Shown piece after piece: positions 16,117 through 24,709 of a stretch of 54,847 nucleotides of DNA. A model generated the notes under the pieces. That model was not told where the DNA came from and made no database searches. It saw only the letters and a program-made list of their open reading frames with translations. Source of the stretch: Rhodospirillaceae bacterium (GTDB lineage Bacteria; Pseudomonadota; Alphaproteobacteria; GCA-2731375); the NCBI GenBank assembly GCA_018660265.1, contig JABJKS010000041.1:1-54847 (forward strand). The letters are read 5' to 3'. The first letter of the stretch is position 1. Every line of letters begins with the position of its first letter. Both the position numbers and the translations under genes were made by a program.

Positions 16117-17378
16117 ATGACGGACGAAATAGCTGCACAGTACCAAGGTGGGTCCGGGAGGCGATCCGGGGGGCGATCCCGGGGGCAATCCCTTGCGCTG
16201 TTGGCATTTTGCGAGGTCGCGGCCCTGGCGCTTTGGTTTTCGGCCTCTGCTGTCGTGCCTTCGCTTATCGTTGAATATGATTTATCCCCGGCCCGCGCCT
16301 CCATGATGACATCCGCGGTACAGATTGGATTTGTCGCCGGCACCTTGGCCTCCGCCCTGTTTTCCTTGGCGGACCGTCTGGACCTACGGCGTTTTTTTAT
16401 GTTCAGCACATTGGTCGCCGCCTTGGCCAATGGCTTGTTGTTGACGGTGGCACCGACCTCTGATGTCGTCATCGTACTGCGCTTTATCACCGGGATCTGT
16501 ATGGCTGGGATCTATCCCGTGGGCATGAAGATGGCGGTCAGCTGGGCCCGCGAAGATATGGGTTTATTGATCGGATTACTGGTCGGGGCTTTGACCCTGG
16601 GTTCGGCGGCACCACATTTGTTCAACGCATTTGGCGGCGTAGATTGGCATTTCACAATCCTGACTGCCTCTGCCCTGGCGTTGGCGGCGGCTGTGTTGAT
16701 AAATTTCGTGCAGTTGGGTCCCAAGATAGCAGCCGCGCCGCCCTTTACACCTGGGGCCATATTGCAGGCCTTTCGCCGGCCTGCCCTGCGTTGGGCCAAC
16801 CTTGGTTATCTGGGACATATGTGGGAACTCTATGCCATGTGGGCCTGGCTGGTGGTATTCCTGGACGCTTCGTTCCGACTTGTCATGGCGGCGGAGGCGG
16901 CGGCGTGGTGGTCACGGCTGACGACATTTACCGCGATGGGTGTTGGTGGGGCGATTGGTTGTCTGTTGGGCGGGCTGATCGCGGACCGCTATGGGCGCAC
17001 CCTGCTGACCATGGGGGCCATGACGGCGTCCGGCCTGTGTGCCTTGTTGATCGGTTTCTGTTTGGTGCCTCGCCGCTGTTGCTGGGGGTTCTGGCGACCA
17101 TTTGGGGGATCACGGTGGTCGCTGACTCGGCGCAATTTTCAGCCTCTGTCGCGGAATTGGCCCCGCCTGAATTTGTCGGAACCATGTTGACCATACAAAC
17201 GTGCGCCGGGTTTTTGCTGACTTTGTTTACGGTCCATCTGATACCGCCCCTGGCGGCTGCCTGGGGTTGGCAATATGCCTTTGCCGTTCTTGCCGTGGGT
17301 CCGTTTCTGGGCGTTTTCGCCATGTCCCGCCTGCGCGCCCATCCCGATGCGACCCGTTTGGCCGGCGGGCGAAAATAG
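16117..17378 (+). pseudogene. MFS transporter, interrupted by a one-base frameshift
   Basis: About 420 codons of a 12-helix major facilitator. The first frame reads a normal MFS N-half: an LALLAFCEVAALALWFSASA helix, a GLLADR-like loop at ALFSLADRLDLRR and AGIYPVGMKMAVSWA. It then degenerates into an Arg/Pro-rich tail after LIGF at 17058. Moving back one base at 17058/17059 restores LFGASPLLLGVLATIWG and continues to a proper MFS end at 17378. A single deleted base fits. It could be a real inactivation or a sequence error. I prefer ATG 16117 (GGAA upstream); ATG 16057 is possible. It is divergent from the HIG1-type gene. Confidence 0.8.
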
Positions 17379-17617
17379 TGCCTCTGCTTTAGCACCAGCA
17401 TGACGATCTGCAGCCAATAGGCCGGCGATAGGCCTGTGATAGGGCAATACTGCCTTGCCATTCGGGCTGTGCTGGTCTTACATGCGCTTACAAGAATACT
17501 CACCGGACGTGATCTGTCATGGCTGATGACTGCCAGTTCAATTGACTGGCCAAGTCACCGACCGGACAGCGCATTAACTAGAGTGAAAACGGCACCATCG
17601 AACAAAGGATACGAATT

Positions 17618-18118
17618 ATGGATGACGACGCAAAAAAGACAGCTCTACGAATGATCCCCTATGGCATCTACGTCATGACGGCGGAAAACGATGGTGAAGT
17701 GGCCGCCGCAACGGTTAACTGGGTGACGCAGACATCTTTCGCGCCGCCTTTGGTGGTTGTTGGTGCCAAGGCTGATTCAGGCGGCTACGCCATTGCCAAG
17801 GCATCGGGCCATTTCGCCCTCAATATGCTGGGAAAAGGACAGCAAGGCATGGCATTTGGCTTTTTCAAGCCCGCAACCCGGGACGGCAACACGGTTAGTG
17901 GAGAGGCTTTCCATATTGGCAGCACCGGCGCGCCGATTTTGGACAACGCCATTGCCAGCGTGGAATGCAAAGTTGTCGAGATTGTTGAACGCGGCGACCA
18001 TCACATTTTGATTGGTGAAGTGGTTGATGCCAATGTTGCCAAGGCCCCTGAAGGCCGTGCCGACGAAGCGATCCTGGAGATGAAGGAATTGGGCGATAAC
18101 GTCTTTTACGGCGGCTAA
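17618..18118 (+). CDS. Flavin reductase-like FMN-binding protein
   Basis: A 166-residue split-barrel protein of the flavin reductase/DIM6-NTAB family. The pattern is typical: GIYVMTA near residue 16, TVNWVTQTSFAPPLVVVG for FMN phosphate binding, and GDHHILIGEVVDA near the end. It reduces FMN with NAD(P)H, or acts as the reductase of a two-component monooxygenase; no obvious partner is adjacent. AGGA precedes the ATG at a suitable distance. A strong intrinsic terminator lies about 90 bp after the stop. The 239-bp gap upstream (17379-17617) has no recognisable gene. Confidence 0.85.
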   Translation: MDDDAKKTALRMIPYGIYVMTAENDGEVAAATVNWVTQTSFAPPLVVVGAKADSGGYAIAKASGHFALNMLGKGQQGMAFGFFKPATRDGNTVSGEAFHIGSTGAPILDNAIASVECKVVEIVERGDHHILIGEVVDANVAKAPEGRADEAILEMKELGDNVFYGG

Positions 18119-18170
18119 AGCAATCTTCAATTGCTCGATACTTAAGAGACTGAACACGTTTCAAAGTCAC
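18116..18170. repeat. Partial copy of the 103-bp hairpin repeat (reverse)
   Basis: Read on the minus strand, this segment runs GAAACGTGTTCAGT, CTCTTAAG, TATC, GAGCAATTGAA, matching TAAACATGCTCGGA, CTCTTAAG, AAAA, GAGCAATTGAA of copy A with few changes. Only about half of the element is present. Like the full copies it starts at the stop codon of a gene (flavin reductase, TAA 18116-18118). Confidence 0.5.
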
Positions 18171-18210
18171 GCCTGTATCTAAGGTGTTTTGCAGATTACC
18201 GCTTAAAATA

Positions 18211-18252
18211 GGGCTATCGGAAAATTGCCTGGCATTCCGATAGTCCTTTTTT
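18211..18252 (+). terminator. Intrinsic terminator after the flavin reductase gene
   Basis: A 12-bp stem (left arm GGGCTATCGGAA at 18211-18222, right arm TTCCGATAGTCC at 18235-18246, one G-T pair) with a 12-nt loop, followed directly by TTTTTT (18247-18252). This is the clearest rho-independent terminator in the window. It isolates the flavin reductase gene from the PAS gene. Confidence 0.85.
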
Positions 18253-18407
18253 ATTCGATGATTAGAACGATGCAGGGTTTTGCCGTGAAATAGGCCATTA
18301 TTAGTAACTGTGATTGCCGTCACATCATTAAATTTTTATTAGCCATAATATGCCTCTTTACGGTGCCTCCTGTAATGAGCAGGAGAGACGGCGGTCTGGA
18401 GGCTTTT

Positions 18408-18872
18408 ATGGAAGTGGCGGGAGTTTTGGATGTCAGCGCAAATGATGCGTTGAAACAAACTCTAAATTACTGGCAAAGTTTATGCGGTCAGCGGCGTTTG
18501 CCGGCCCGCAAGGACTTTGACCCGGCCGATATTCCGCGCCTGCTGCCCAAGTTGATGTTGGCTGATGTCACCCAACCGAAGACGGAAGCACAGGCCCCAC
18601 AGATCCGATTCCGCCTCGTTGGCACGGAAGTTGTCGGTCGTTTCGGTTACGAAATTACGGGCCATCACTTGTCGGAAGTTGATTATGGGACCCGCTCGGA
18701 TGATGTCGCTGATTTGTATCGCCGCGCAGTCGACAGTGCCGAGCCGCAGTTCGAACAGATCGATTTTTTGCAAAACAAAGGCCGTCTTGTGAAGATGCAG
18801 CATTTGTTACTGCCGCTTTCCGATGATGGCGCCAAGGTCAACATGATCCTGGCTGTATTGCACTGCCAGTAA
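18408..18872 (+). CDS. PAS domain-containing protein (PAS_5 type)
   Basis: A 154-residue cytoplasmic protein consisting of one PAS-like domain of the alphaproteobacterial PAS_5 family. It has the usual opening YWQSLCGQRRLPARKDFDPADIPRLLPK-like pattern (a helix, LPARxDxDP, then IPxLLP), FRLVGTEVVGRFGYEITG in the core and LLPLSDDGAKVNMILAVL as the last strands. No output domain is present, so a sensor or adaptor role is likely but unknown. I prefer ATG 18408, which has TGGAGG 5 nt upstream; a GTG at 18363 would add 15 residues. Confidence 0.75.
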   Translation: MEVAGVLDVSANDALKQTLNYWQSLCGQRRLPARKDFDPADIPRLLPKLMLADVTQPKTEAQAPQIRFRLVGTEVVGRFGYEITGHHLSEVDYGTRSDDVADLYRRAVDSAEPQFEQIDFLQNKGRLVKMQHLLLPLSDDGAKVNMILAVLHCQ

Positions 18873-18896
18873 AATACAGCGCTATCCCGCCACGTA

Positions 18897-20555
18897 TTAC
18901 GCGGGCTGATCAGATCTTTCAACAAGCAGATTGTCCAGCCAATCCGGGTCCATTTCCGGAACCGATGACAACAGCAGTTCCGTGTATTCATGATGTGGTG
19001 GGCTTAGAACCTCAGCTTTTGGCCCGTGTTCGACAACTTCGCCCTGCAACATGACCACGATCTCATCGGCGACCGCACGTACCGTGGCGATATCATGGGT
19101 AATGAACATATAGGCGAGGCCCAATTCATCCTGCAACCGTTGCAACAGCTTCAAAATTTCCTCTGCCACCAGCTGATCCAGGGCTGAGGTTACTTCGTCG
19201 CAAATAATCAATTCAGGTTCCGCCGCCAAGGCGCGGGCAATACAGATCCGTTGCTTTTGCCCGCCCGACAATTCACCTGGATAGCGATCGATAAATTCAT
19301 CCGGGTCCAGTTCGATCATTTCCAGCAACTGCATGATGCGGGCATCGCGGTCCTCTCCGCGCATACCGAGGTAGAATTCCAACGGACGACCGATAATGCT
19401 GCGGACCCGTTGCCGTGGATTGATTGCCGTATCAGGCATCTGATAAATCATTTGCAGACGCCGCTTGTCATCTTTGCTGCGTCGGCGATGGCTGGGTGCC
19501 AGGGGCTGGCCGTCATAGTACACCGCACCCTGGCTGGGGGGCAGCAGACCGGTGATGACCCGGGCCATGGTACTTTTGCCACTGCCGGACTCGCCCACCA
19601 CCGCGACCGTGCGTCTGCGGTGGATGTCCATGGAGACATTGTGCAGTACCGGAACCTTACCATAAGCCGCACTGACGCCTTGAACCCGCAACAAGGGAAT
19701 TTCGGCGTCTGGTTCGTCAGATAATTCTTTGCGAAAGGTGCGTACCGCCAGCAAGTCGCGAGTGTATTCCTTTTGCGGATCCTCGATCATGCCCCGGGTC
19801 TCACCCTCTTCGATCAGGTTGCCATGACGCAGGACCATGATCCGATCCGCCATCTGGGAGACAACGGCCAAATCGTGGGTGATGTAGATCGCGGCGGTAT
19901 CGAACTGACGCACGATATCGCGAATAGCCGAAAGCACCTCAATCTGCGTGGTGACATCCAGGGCCGTTGTCGGTTCGTCGAATACGATCAGATCCGGGCG
20001 ACAGGCCATGGCCATGGCAGTCATGGCGCGCTGTAGCTGTCCGCCCGATACCTGGTGGGGATAGCGAAAGCCGATGCTTTCAGGCTCGGGCAGGCGCAGG
20101 CGATGGTACAGATCTATGGCGTCGCTTTCAGCTTCCGACCTGGGCATGATGCCGTGCTGGACCGGTGCCTCGCAATATTGATCGATCAGTCTATGGGCCG
20201 GATTAAAGGCGGCAGCGGCACTTTGCGCCACATAGGCAATGCGCGATCCCCGCAGTTGCCGCAGGCTATCATCGGATGCCTTGGCCAGATCAACCCCATC
20301 GAACATGATCGATCCGCCCGAAATGCGGCAGCCGTCCCGGGCGAAACCCATGGCCGCCAGCCCGATGGTGCTTTTCCCGGCCCCGGACTCGCCAATCAAT
20401 CCCAGAACCTCGCCTCGGCGTAGGGTGACGTTAACCCCGTGCACAATTTCGTGCCAGATTTCATCGCTGCGGCCTTCAATACGAAGACCATGCATGTCCA
20501 GTATGATGCCGCCTTTTTTGTCGCGGCTTTGGCTATCCGTTGTCGCATCCGTCAT
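18897..20555 (-). CDS. ABC transporter ATP-binding protein, two fused ATPase domains (DppD-DppF type)
   Basis: A 552-residue protein joining the two ATPases of a peptide/nickel/opine importer. Domain 1 has Walker A GESGAGKS (55-62) and signature VSGGQLQRA (169-177). Domain 2 has Walker A GESGSGKS (about 318-325) and signature LSGGQKQR, with the Walker B regions [12 protein letters not shown] and [12 protein letters not shown]. The interdomain region carries the oligopeptide-type extension. It is the last gene of the SBP-permease-permease-ATPase operon, 4 bp after the upstream permease. In cells it would drive inner-membrane uptake. The ligand is set by the binding protein. Confidence 0.94.
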   Translation of the reverse strand: MTDATTDSQSRDKKGGIILDMHGLRIEGRSDEIWHEIVHGVNVTLRRGEVLGLIGESGAGKSTIGLAAMGFARDGCRISGGSIMFDGVDLAKASDDSLRQLRGSRIAYVAQSAAAAFNPAHRLIDQYCEAPVQHGIMPRSEAESDAIDLYHRLRLPEPESIGFRYPHQVSGGQLQRAMTAMAMACRPDLIVFDEPTTALDVTTQIEVLSAIRDIVRQFDTAAIYITHDLAVVSQMADRIMVLRHGNLIEEGETRGMIEDPQKEYTRDLLAVRTFRKELSDEPDAEIPLLRVQGVSAAYGKVPVLHNVSMDIHRRRTVAVVGESGSGKSTMARVITGLLPPSQGAVYYDGQPLAPSHRRRSKDDKRRLQMIYQMPDTAINPRQRVRSIIGRPLEFYLGMRGEDRDARIMQLLEMIELDPDEFIDRYPGELSGGQKQRICIARALAAEPELIICDEVTSALDQLVAEEILKLLQRLQDELGLAYMFITHDIATVRAVADEIVVMLQGEVVEHGPKAEVLSPPHHEYTELLLSSVPEMDPDWLDNLLVERSDQPA

Positions 20556-20559
20556 TAAT

Positions 20560-21729
20560 CTAATCCTTCAACCCGGACGCTTTATGGAGGAACCAATCAA
20601 CTACGAAGTTCACCCCAATGGTCAAAATGGCGATCGCGGCGGCGGGCAGCAGCGGCGTAATATCGCCATAGGTGATCAAGGTCGCATTGTCGCGCACCAT
20701 ACTTCCCCAATCCGCCGTCGGCGGTTGAATACCAAGGCCAAGAAAGCTTAAACCACTAAGGAACAGGAACACGAAACAGAACCGCAGGCCAAATTCGGCC
20801 ACCAGGGGCGGCAGGATGTTGGGCAGGATTTCACTTCGGATCAACCACCACAGGCCCTCTCCCCGCAGGGAGGCGGCCTCAACGAAATCCAGGACAACCA
20901 CGTTCATGGATACGGCGCGGGCCAGACGGAAGACCCGCGTGGCATCCAGCACCGCGATGACCATGATCAACGATGGAATGGACGTGCCGACGATGGTCAG
21001 GATCAACAAGGCGAAAATAAACGATGGAATGGCCATCAGGACATCCACCAACCGTCCCAGTACCTGATCCAGCCAGCCCCGCACAGCAGCGGCCAAAATG
21101 CCCGTCAAGCCGCCAATCAAGAAGGCTAACAGGGTCGTGGTAAAGGCAATGCCGACTGTGTTCCGACCGCCATAGATCAGGCGGGTAAACATATCCCGGC
21201 CCAGATTGTCCGTACCCAACAGGTGTTTATTGCTCCAAACATCGTACTCGGAACCGACGATCTCGGTCTCGCCATACGGGGCAATAATCGGTGCCGTGGC
21301 CGCCACCATCACATAGATCAAGATCACGATCAGGCCGAACCAGGCCGAGGCTGGAGCTTGCCGCAGGTCCTTCCAATATTTCACCGCCGCGAAGGCGCAG
21401 ATTTGCACCATGGCCAGACCGAATAAGGTCGACCAAGGCCAGGCACTGGCGCGTTCCCAAAAGATTGCGGCCATCAGAACGAATTCCAGGGTTACGGTGA
21501 CGATGACCGTATCACCTGCTGCCGTGCGTTCGATCTTGCTCCAATATGTCAGCGCGACGACACTATATAGGTGGGCGAACAATAGTCCGACAACCGCGCT
21601 CCACGTATCGACTGTGACGTTTTGGAGGAATATCACCAAAATGAAAAAGTGCACCGCCGCCATGGCGATCCGGCTGACCCAGGGGGAAGCCCGCCCACCA
21701 AAGGTATTTGAAGAAGCTGGAATGGTCAT
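20560..21729 (-). CDS. ABC transporter permease, DppC type with extra N-terminal membrane domain
   Basis: A 389-residue inner-membrane permease. The usual DppC core begins at about residue 129 (LIVILIYVMVAATAPIIAPYG) and contains HLLGTDNLGRDMFTRLIYGGR and the EAA-loop region VEAASLRGEGLWWLIRSEILPN. In front of it are about 120 residues with four further predicted helices (about 21-37, 42-62, 74-92, 98-118), which ordinary DppC proteins of 280-300 residues lack. The extension is in frame, with no internal start better placed for the core. Its role is unknown. It lies 12 bp downstream of the DppB-type gene. Confidence 0.92.
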   Translation of the reverse strand: MTIPASSNTFGGRASPWVSRIAMAAVHFFILVIFLQNVTVDTWSAVVGLLFAHLYSVVALTYWSKIERTAAGDTVIVTVTLEFVLMAAIFWERASAWPWSTLFGLAMVQICAFAAVKYWKDLRQAPASAWFGLIVILIYVMVAATAPIIAPYGETEIVGSEYDVWSNKHLLGTDNLGRDMFTRLIYGGRNTVGIAFTTTLLAFLIGGLTGILAAAVRGWLDQVLGRLVDVLMAIPSFIFALLILTIVGTSIPSLIMVIAVLDATRVFRLARAVSMNVVVLDFVEAASLRGEGLWWLIRSEILPNILPPLVAEFGLRFCFVFLFLSGLSFLGLGIQPPTADWGSMVRDNATLITYGDITPLLPAAAIAILTIGVNFVVDWFLHKASGLKD

Positions 21730-21741
21730 GACCTGCTTCCT

Positions 21742-22698
21742 CTACCGTGGATGCAGCAGGCGCGGATTGCTCATGATAGAGAGCACGTCAGCCAGCAGGT
21801 TCAAAAGTACATAGGTCATGGCAAAAATCAGGCTACAGGCCTGCACCACGGGAATATCCCGCTTCGATACGGAGTCGACGAACAACTGGCCCAGGCCGGG
21901 ATAAACGAACACCACTTCGACCAAAACCACGCCGACAACCAGATAGGCCAGGTTCAAAACGACCACATTGATAATCGGCGCCAGGGCGTTGGGCAGGGCA
22001 TGTTTTAGGATAATACGGCCGGGCTTCAGGCCTTTCAGGCGTGCCATCTCAATATAGGGAGAGGCCATCAGGTTGATAATCGCGGCCCGGGTCATGCGCA
22101 TCATATGGGCGACACAAACCAGGGTCAGGGTCAGGGCAGGCAGGGCCGTACGATAAACTTTTTCCCAAAATCCCAGGTCGTCACTGATGTTTGAGATGGA
22201 GGGGAACATACCCAAATTCACCGCCAGGACGATGATCAGAATATAGGCGACGAAAAATTCCGGAAATGAAATAGAGGTCAATGTCAGCACATTGACCATG
22301 CGGTCATACCAGCTGTCCCGGTATAGGGCGGCTAGAATTCCGAGGGTCACAGCCAGGGGAATGGCGATAATCGCTGCGACGCCAGCCAGAAAAAATGTAT
22401 TCTGTACCCGGACGGCAAGAAGTTCTGAAATTTCCCTTTGACTGGCCAGGGAGCGGCCAAAATCACCTTGCAACATATCGAGAAGCCAGGTGATGTAGCG
22501 TTCGTGGGGCGGCAGGTCCAAGCCCAATTCGCGATTAAATGCCGCCACAGTTTCCGGCGTTGCGCCCTGGCCCAGGATTTCCTGTGCCAGGTTCCCGGGC
22601 AGCAGCTCAATACAAAGAAAAATAATCAGAGAAACGACAAATAGGGTTAGCAGGCCCAGCGCCAAGCGCTGGGCCACCAATCTACCAATTTGCGACAT
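21742..22698 (-). CDS. ABC transporter permease, DppB type
   Basis: A 318-residue inner-membrane permease of the dipeptide/nickel importer family. It shows the typical N-terminal helix (LGLLTLFVVSLIIFLCIELLP), the large external loop with RELGLDLPPHERYITWL and GDFGRSLASQREI, and the C-terminal EAA loop around ARLKGLKPGRIILKHALPNAL. The length is normal. It partners the DppC-type permease downstream and follows the binding-protein gene by 26 bp. Confidence 0.94.
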   Translation of the reverse strand: MSQIGRLVAQRLALGLLTLFVVSLIIFLCIELLPGNLAQEILGQGATPETVAAFNRELGLDLPPHERYITWLLDMLQGDFGRSLASQREISELLAVRVQNTFFLAGVAAIIAIPLAVTLGILAALYRDSWYDRMVNVLTLTSISFPEFFVAYILIIVLAVNLGMFPSISNISDDLGFWEKVYRTALPALTLTLVCVAHMMRMTRAAIINLMASPYIEMARLKGLKPGRIILKHALPNALAPIINVVVLNLAYLVVGVVLVEVVFVYPGLGQLFVDSVSKRDIPVVQACSLIFAMTYVLLNLLADVLSIMSNPRLLHPR

Positions 22699-22724
22699 GG
22701 CTAGACCTACCTAATGGAACCGGC

Positions 22725-24317
22725 CTATCCGAACCACCAGCGTTCCATGGCTTTGTCGCCATCCATGTCCCAATTACCCGCCATCTTGGGATCGTGATGT
22801 ACCTTTGTCGACATGGCAAAGACATAGTTGGCGAACAACGGCACCACGGTGGCACCTTCCATGTTCACGATGGTCTGCATTTCAATATACATGGCCCGTC
22901 GTTTGGCTTCGTCCAATTCGGCCCGGGCCTGGACCAGCAATTCATTGAAGTGTTTGTGTTGGAAATGAGATTCGTTCCAATCCGCGCCTGCGGCCAGGGA
23001 TTGCGAGAACATCATATCCTCGGTCGGACGGCCACCCCAATAGACCATGCACCAGGGCTTTTTCAGCCAGACATTGGACCAATAACCATCTGCCGGTTCC
23101 CGCACCACATTGATATTGATACCGGCCTTAGCAGCCTGTTCCTTGTATAGCACGGCGGCATCCACAGCACCGACGAAGGCGGCATCGGCGGCGGAGAGAT
23201 CGACGGACAGGGATGACAGGCCGGCTTTTTTCAAATGAAACTTGGCCTTGTCCAGATCATATTTACGTTGTGGCAGGTCGGCTGCATGATAACGGTTCGC
23301 GGTGGAAATCGGATGATCATTGCCGACGACACCATGCCCCTTCAGGATGATCTGCAACAAAGCCTCGCGATCTAGCGAATATTTCAAGGCCAAACGCACA
23401 TCGTTGTTGTCGAACGGTGCCACGTCCATATGCATGGGAATGGTGTAATGCAAGGTGCCGGTAACTTCGTCAACCCTGATTTTCTTGTTGCGTTTCAGCA
23501 AATGCACCGTCTTCAAATCACAGCGGTTCATGGCGTCAATCTCGCCTGTGGCAAGCGCATTGGTCCGGGCCACCACATCCGTGATCGTCAGGAATTCAAC
23601 CTCGTCGAAGTGGCCACGGCCTGCTTTGAAGTAATTGGGATTGCGTTTATATGTCGCCCGCACGCCCGGTTCGAATTTCTGCTTAATGTAAGCGCCCGTG
23701 CCGATGCCGGACCGCCAATCAACTTTACCCTCGGCGTCTGCTGGCATGATGGCTAAATGGTAATCGCTGACGGTATAGGGGAAATCGGCGCTGCCGCCGC
23801 TCAATTTAAAGACGATTTTATCCTTGCCGTCGGCCCTTAGGTCCGTGATCGGAGCCAAAAGTGGTTTGGCCGCGGATTTGGAATCTTTGCCTCGGTGATG
23901 GTTCAAGGAGGAGATGACGTCATTGGCATCCATGGTTTTGCCGTTGTGAAATTCCACACCTTTACGCAAGGTGAAGACCCATTCAGTGGCATCGTCCGAG
24001 GCCTCCCAACCAGACGCCAATTCAGGTACCAAAGTACCGTCGTTGTCCACTTCAGAGAGATGATTTCGCATCCCGTACCCTTGGTGGATAATGCTGCCAT
24101 TATTATAGGTGGCAGGATCCAAGGTATCGGTGGTATTGCCGTGGCCGCTGCCAAACCGCATTTTGCCGCCCTTTTTCGGGGCCGCCTTGGCGGAGCTGTT
24201 CCAGACCGTCGTGGCCATGGCTGCTGTGATGCCCAATGCGGATGCCTTCGCCATAAAATCACGGCGGTTGATCCTGCTGTTGTTTGCCAGATGCGTCAGT
24301 TCATTAATATGTTTCAT
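22725..24317 (-). CDS. ABC transporter substrate-binding protein (SBP family 5), Tat-exported
   Basis: A 530-residue periplasmic family-5 binding protein for peptides, opines or similar ligands. The N-terminus carries a twin-arginine signal, NRRDFMAKA (Arg18-Arg19), followed by a hydrophobic stretch and a likely cut after SSAKA at about residue 46, so it is probably exported folded by Tat. The family features WVFTLRKGVEFHNGKTMDANDV and VRLALKYSLDREALLQ are clear. It is the first gene of the importer operon and divergent from the M20 deacylase. The two are probably functionally linked through a 392-bp shared control region. Confidence 0.94.
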   Translation of the reverse strand: MKHINELTHLANNSRINRRDFMAKASALGITAAMATTVWNSSAKAAPKKGGKMRFGSGHGNTTDTLDPATYNNGSIIHQGYGMRNHLSEVDNDGTLVPELASGWEASDDATEWVFTLRKGVEFHNGKTMDANDVISSLNHHRGKDSKSAAKPLLAPITDLRADGKDKIVFKLSGGSADFPYTVSDYHLAIMPADAEGKVDWRSGIGTGAYIKQKFEPGVRATYKRNPNYFKAGRGHFDEVEFLTITDVVARTNALATGEIDAMNRCDLKTVHLLKRNKKIRVDEVTGTLHYTIPMHMDVAPFDNNDVRLALKYSLDREALLQIILKGHGVVGNDHPISTANRYHAADLPQRKYDLDKAKFHLKKAGLSSLSVDLSAADAAFVGAVDAAVLYKEQAAKAGININVVREPADGYWSNVWLKKPWCMVYWGGRPTEDMMFSQSLAAGADWNESHFQHKHFNELLVQARAELDEAKRRAMYIEMQTIVNMEGATVVPLFANYVFAMSTKVHHDPKMAGNWDMDGDKAMERWWFG

Positions 24318-24390
24318 GCTGCCCTTGCCGCCTCTTTCCTGAGCGCGGCCCTTTTTCCCTGTTAAGTCGATTATGGCTTTTCGTTACTAA

Positions 24391-24494
24391 ATTCACAGTG
24401 CTCGTAGAAGAAAACAAGTATAATAACAGCTTGTGGCCAATCAATAATAGAAATACTTGTTTTGTACGTTAAACACGGTGTTTTTGCTGTGAAT
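24391..24494. promoter_or_regulatory. Nested inverted repeats in the importer/deacylase divergent gap
   Basis: The 24318-24709 gap contains no gene. In its AT-rich half, an outer pair ATTCACAG (24391-24398) / CTGTGAAT (24487-24494) encloses an inner pair AAAACAAGTAT (24411-24421) / ATACTTGTTTT (24453-24463), and a small AAACAC G GTGTTT palindrome (24471-24483) lies between the right arms. The symmetric layout suggests operator sites for a dimeric regulator or a cruciform. No regulator gene is adjacent. The remainder of the gap shows nothing recognisable. Confidence 0.45.
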
Positions 24495-24709
24495 ACTTAA
24501 TTTTGCTTCTAGATTTTTCTTGTTGGCGCTCCCTGTGCCTTGCTGCAATACTCGCCAATTCGGACGCTCAAATCAAGCATTTATTCTTATGCCAATTTAT
24601 GACCCGGTGTCGCAGTCTTTATGGCGGCTAATAAACCTAAGTTCCGGGCTGGTTCCAGGCTGCCTTTGACCCTATTCTGACGTTATATATTGGTGTGGGA
24701 GATTGATGA

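Noticed and set aside
16141-16150. TACCAAGGTG, identical to the end of the MITE-like element
   Set aside because: Only ten bases match and no partner inverted repeat lies nearby; chance is sufficient.
15771-16490. 239-codon minus-strand frame covering the HIG1-type gene and the MFS start
   Set aside because: It is Arg/Ser/Pro-rich and out of frame with the clear twin-membrane protein and antisense to the MFS gene.
16057-17190. Programmed ribosomal frameshifting in the MFS gene
   Set aside because: No slippery heptamer or clear downstream structure at 17058; transporters of this type are not known to use it. A deletion or sequence error is simpler.
17379-17617. Possible small gene between the MFS pseudogene and flavin reductase
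   Set aside because: No frame combines a start, Shine-Dalgarno and coding character; only short GC-rich near-repeats (AGGCCGGCGATAGGCC) are seen.
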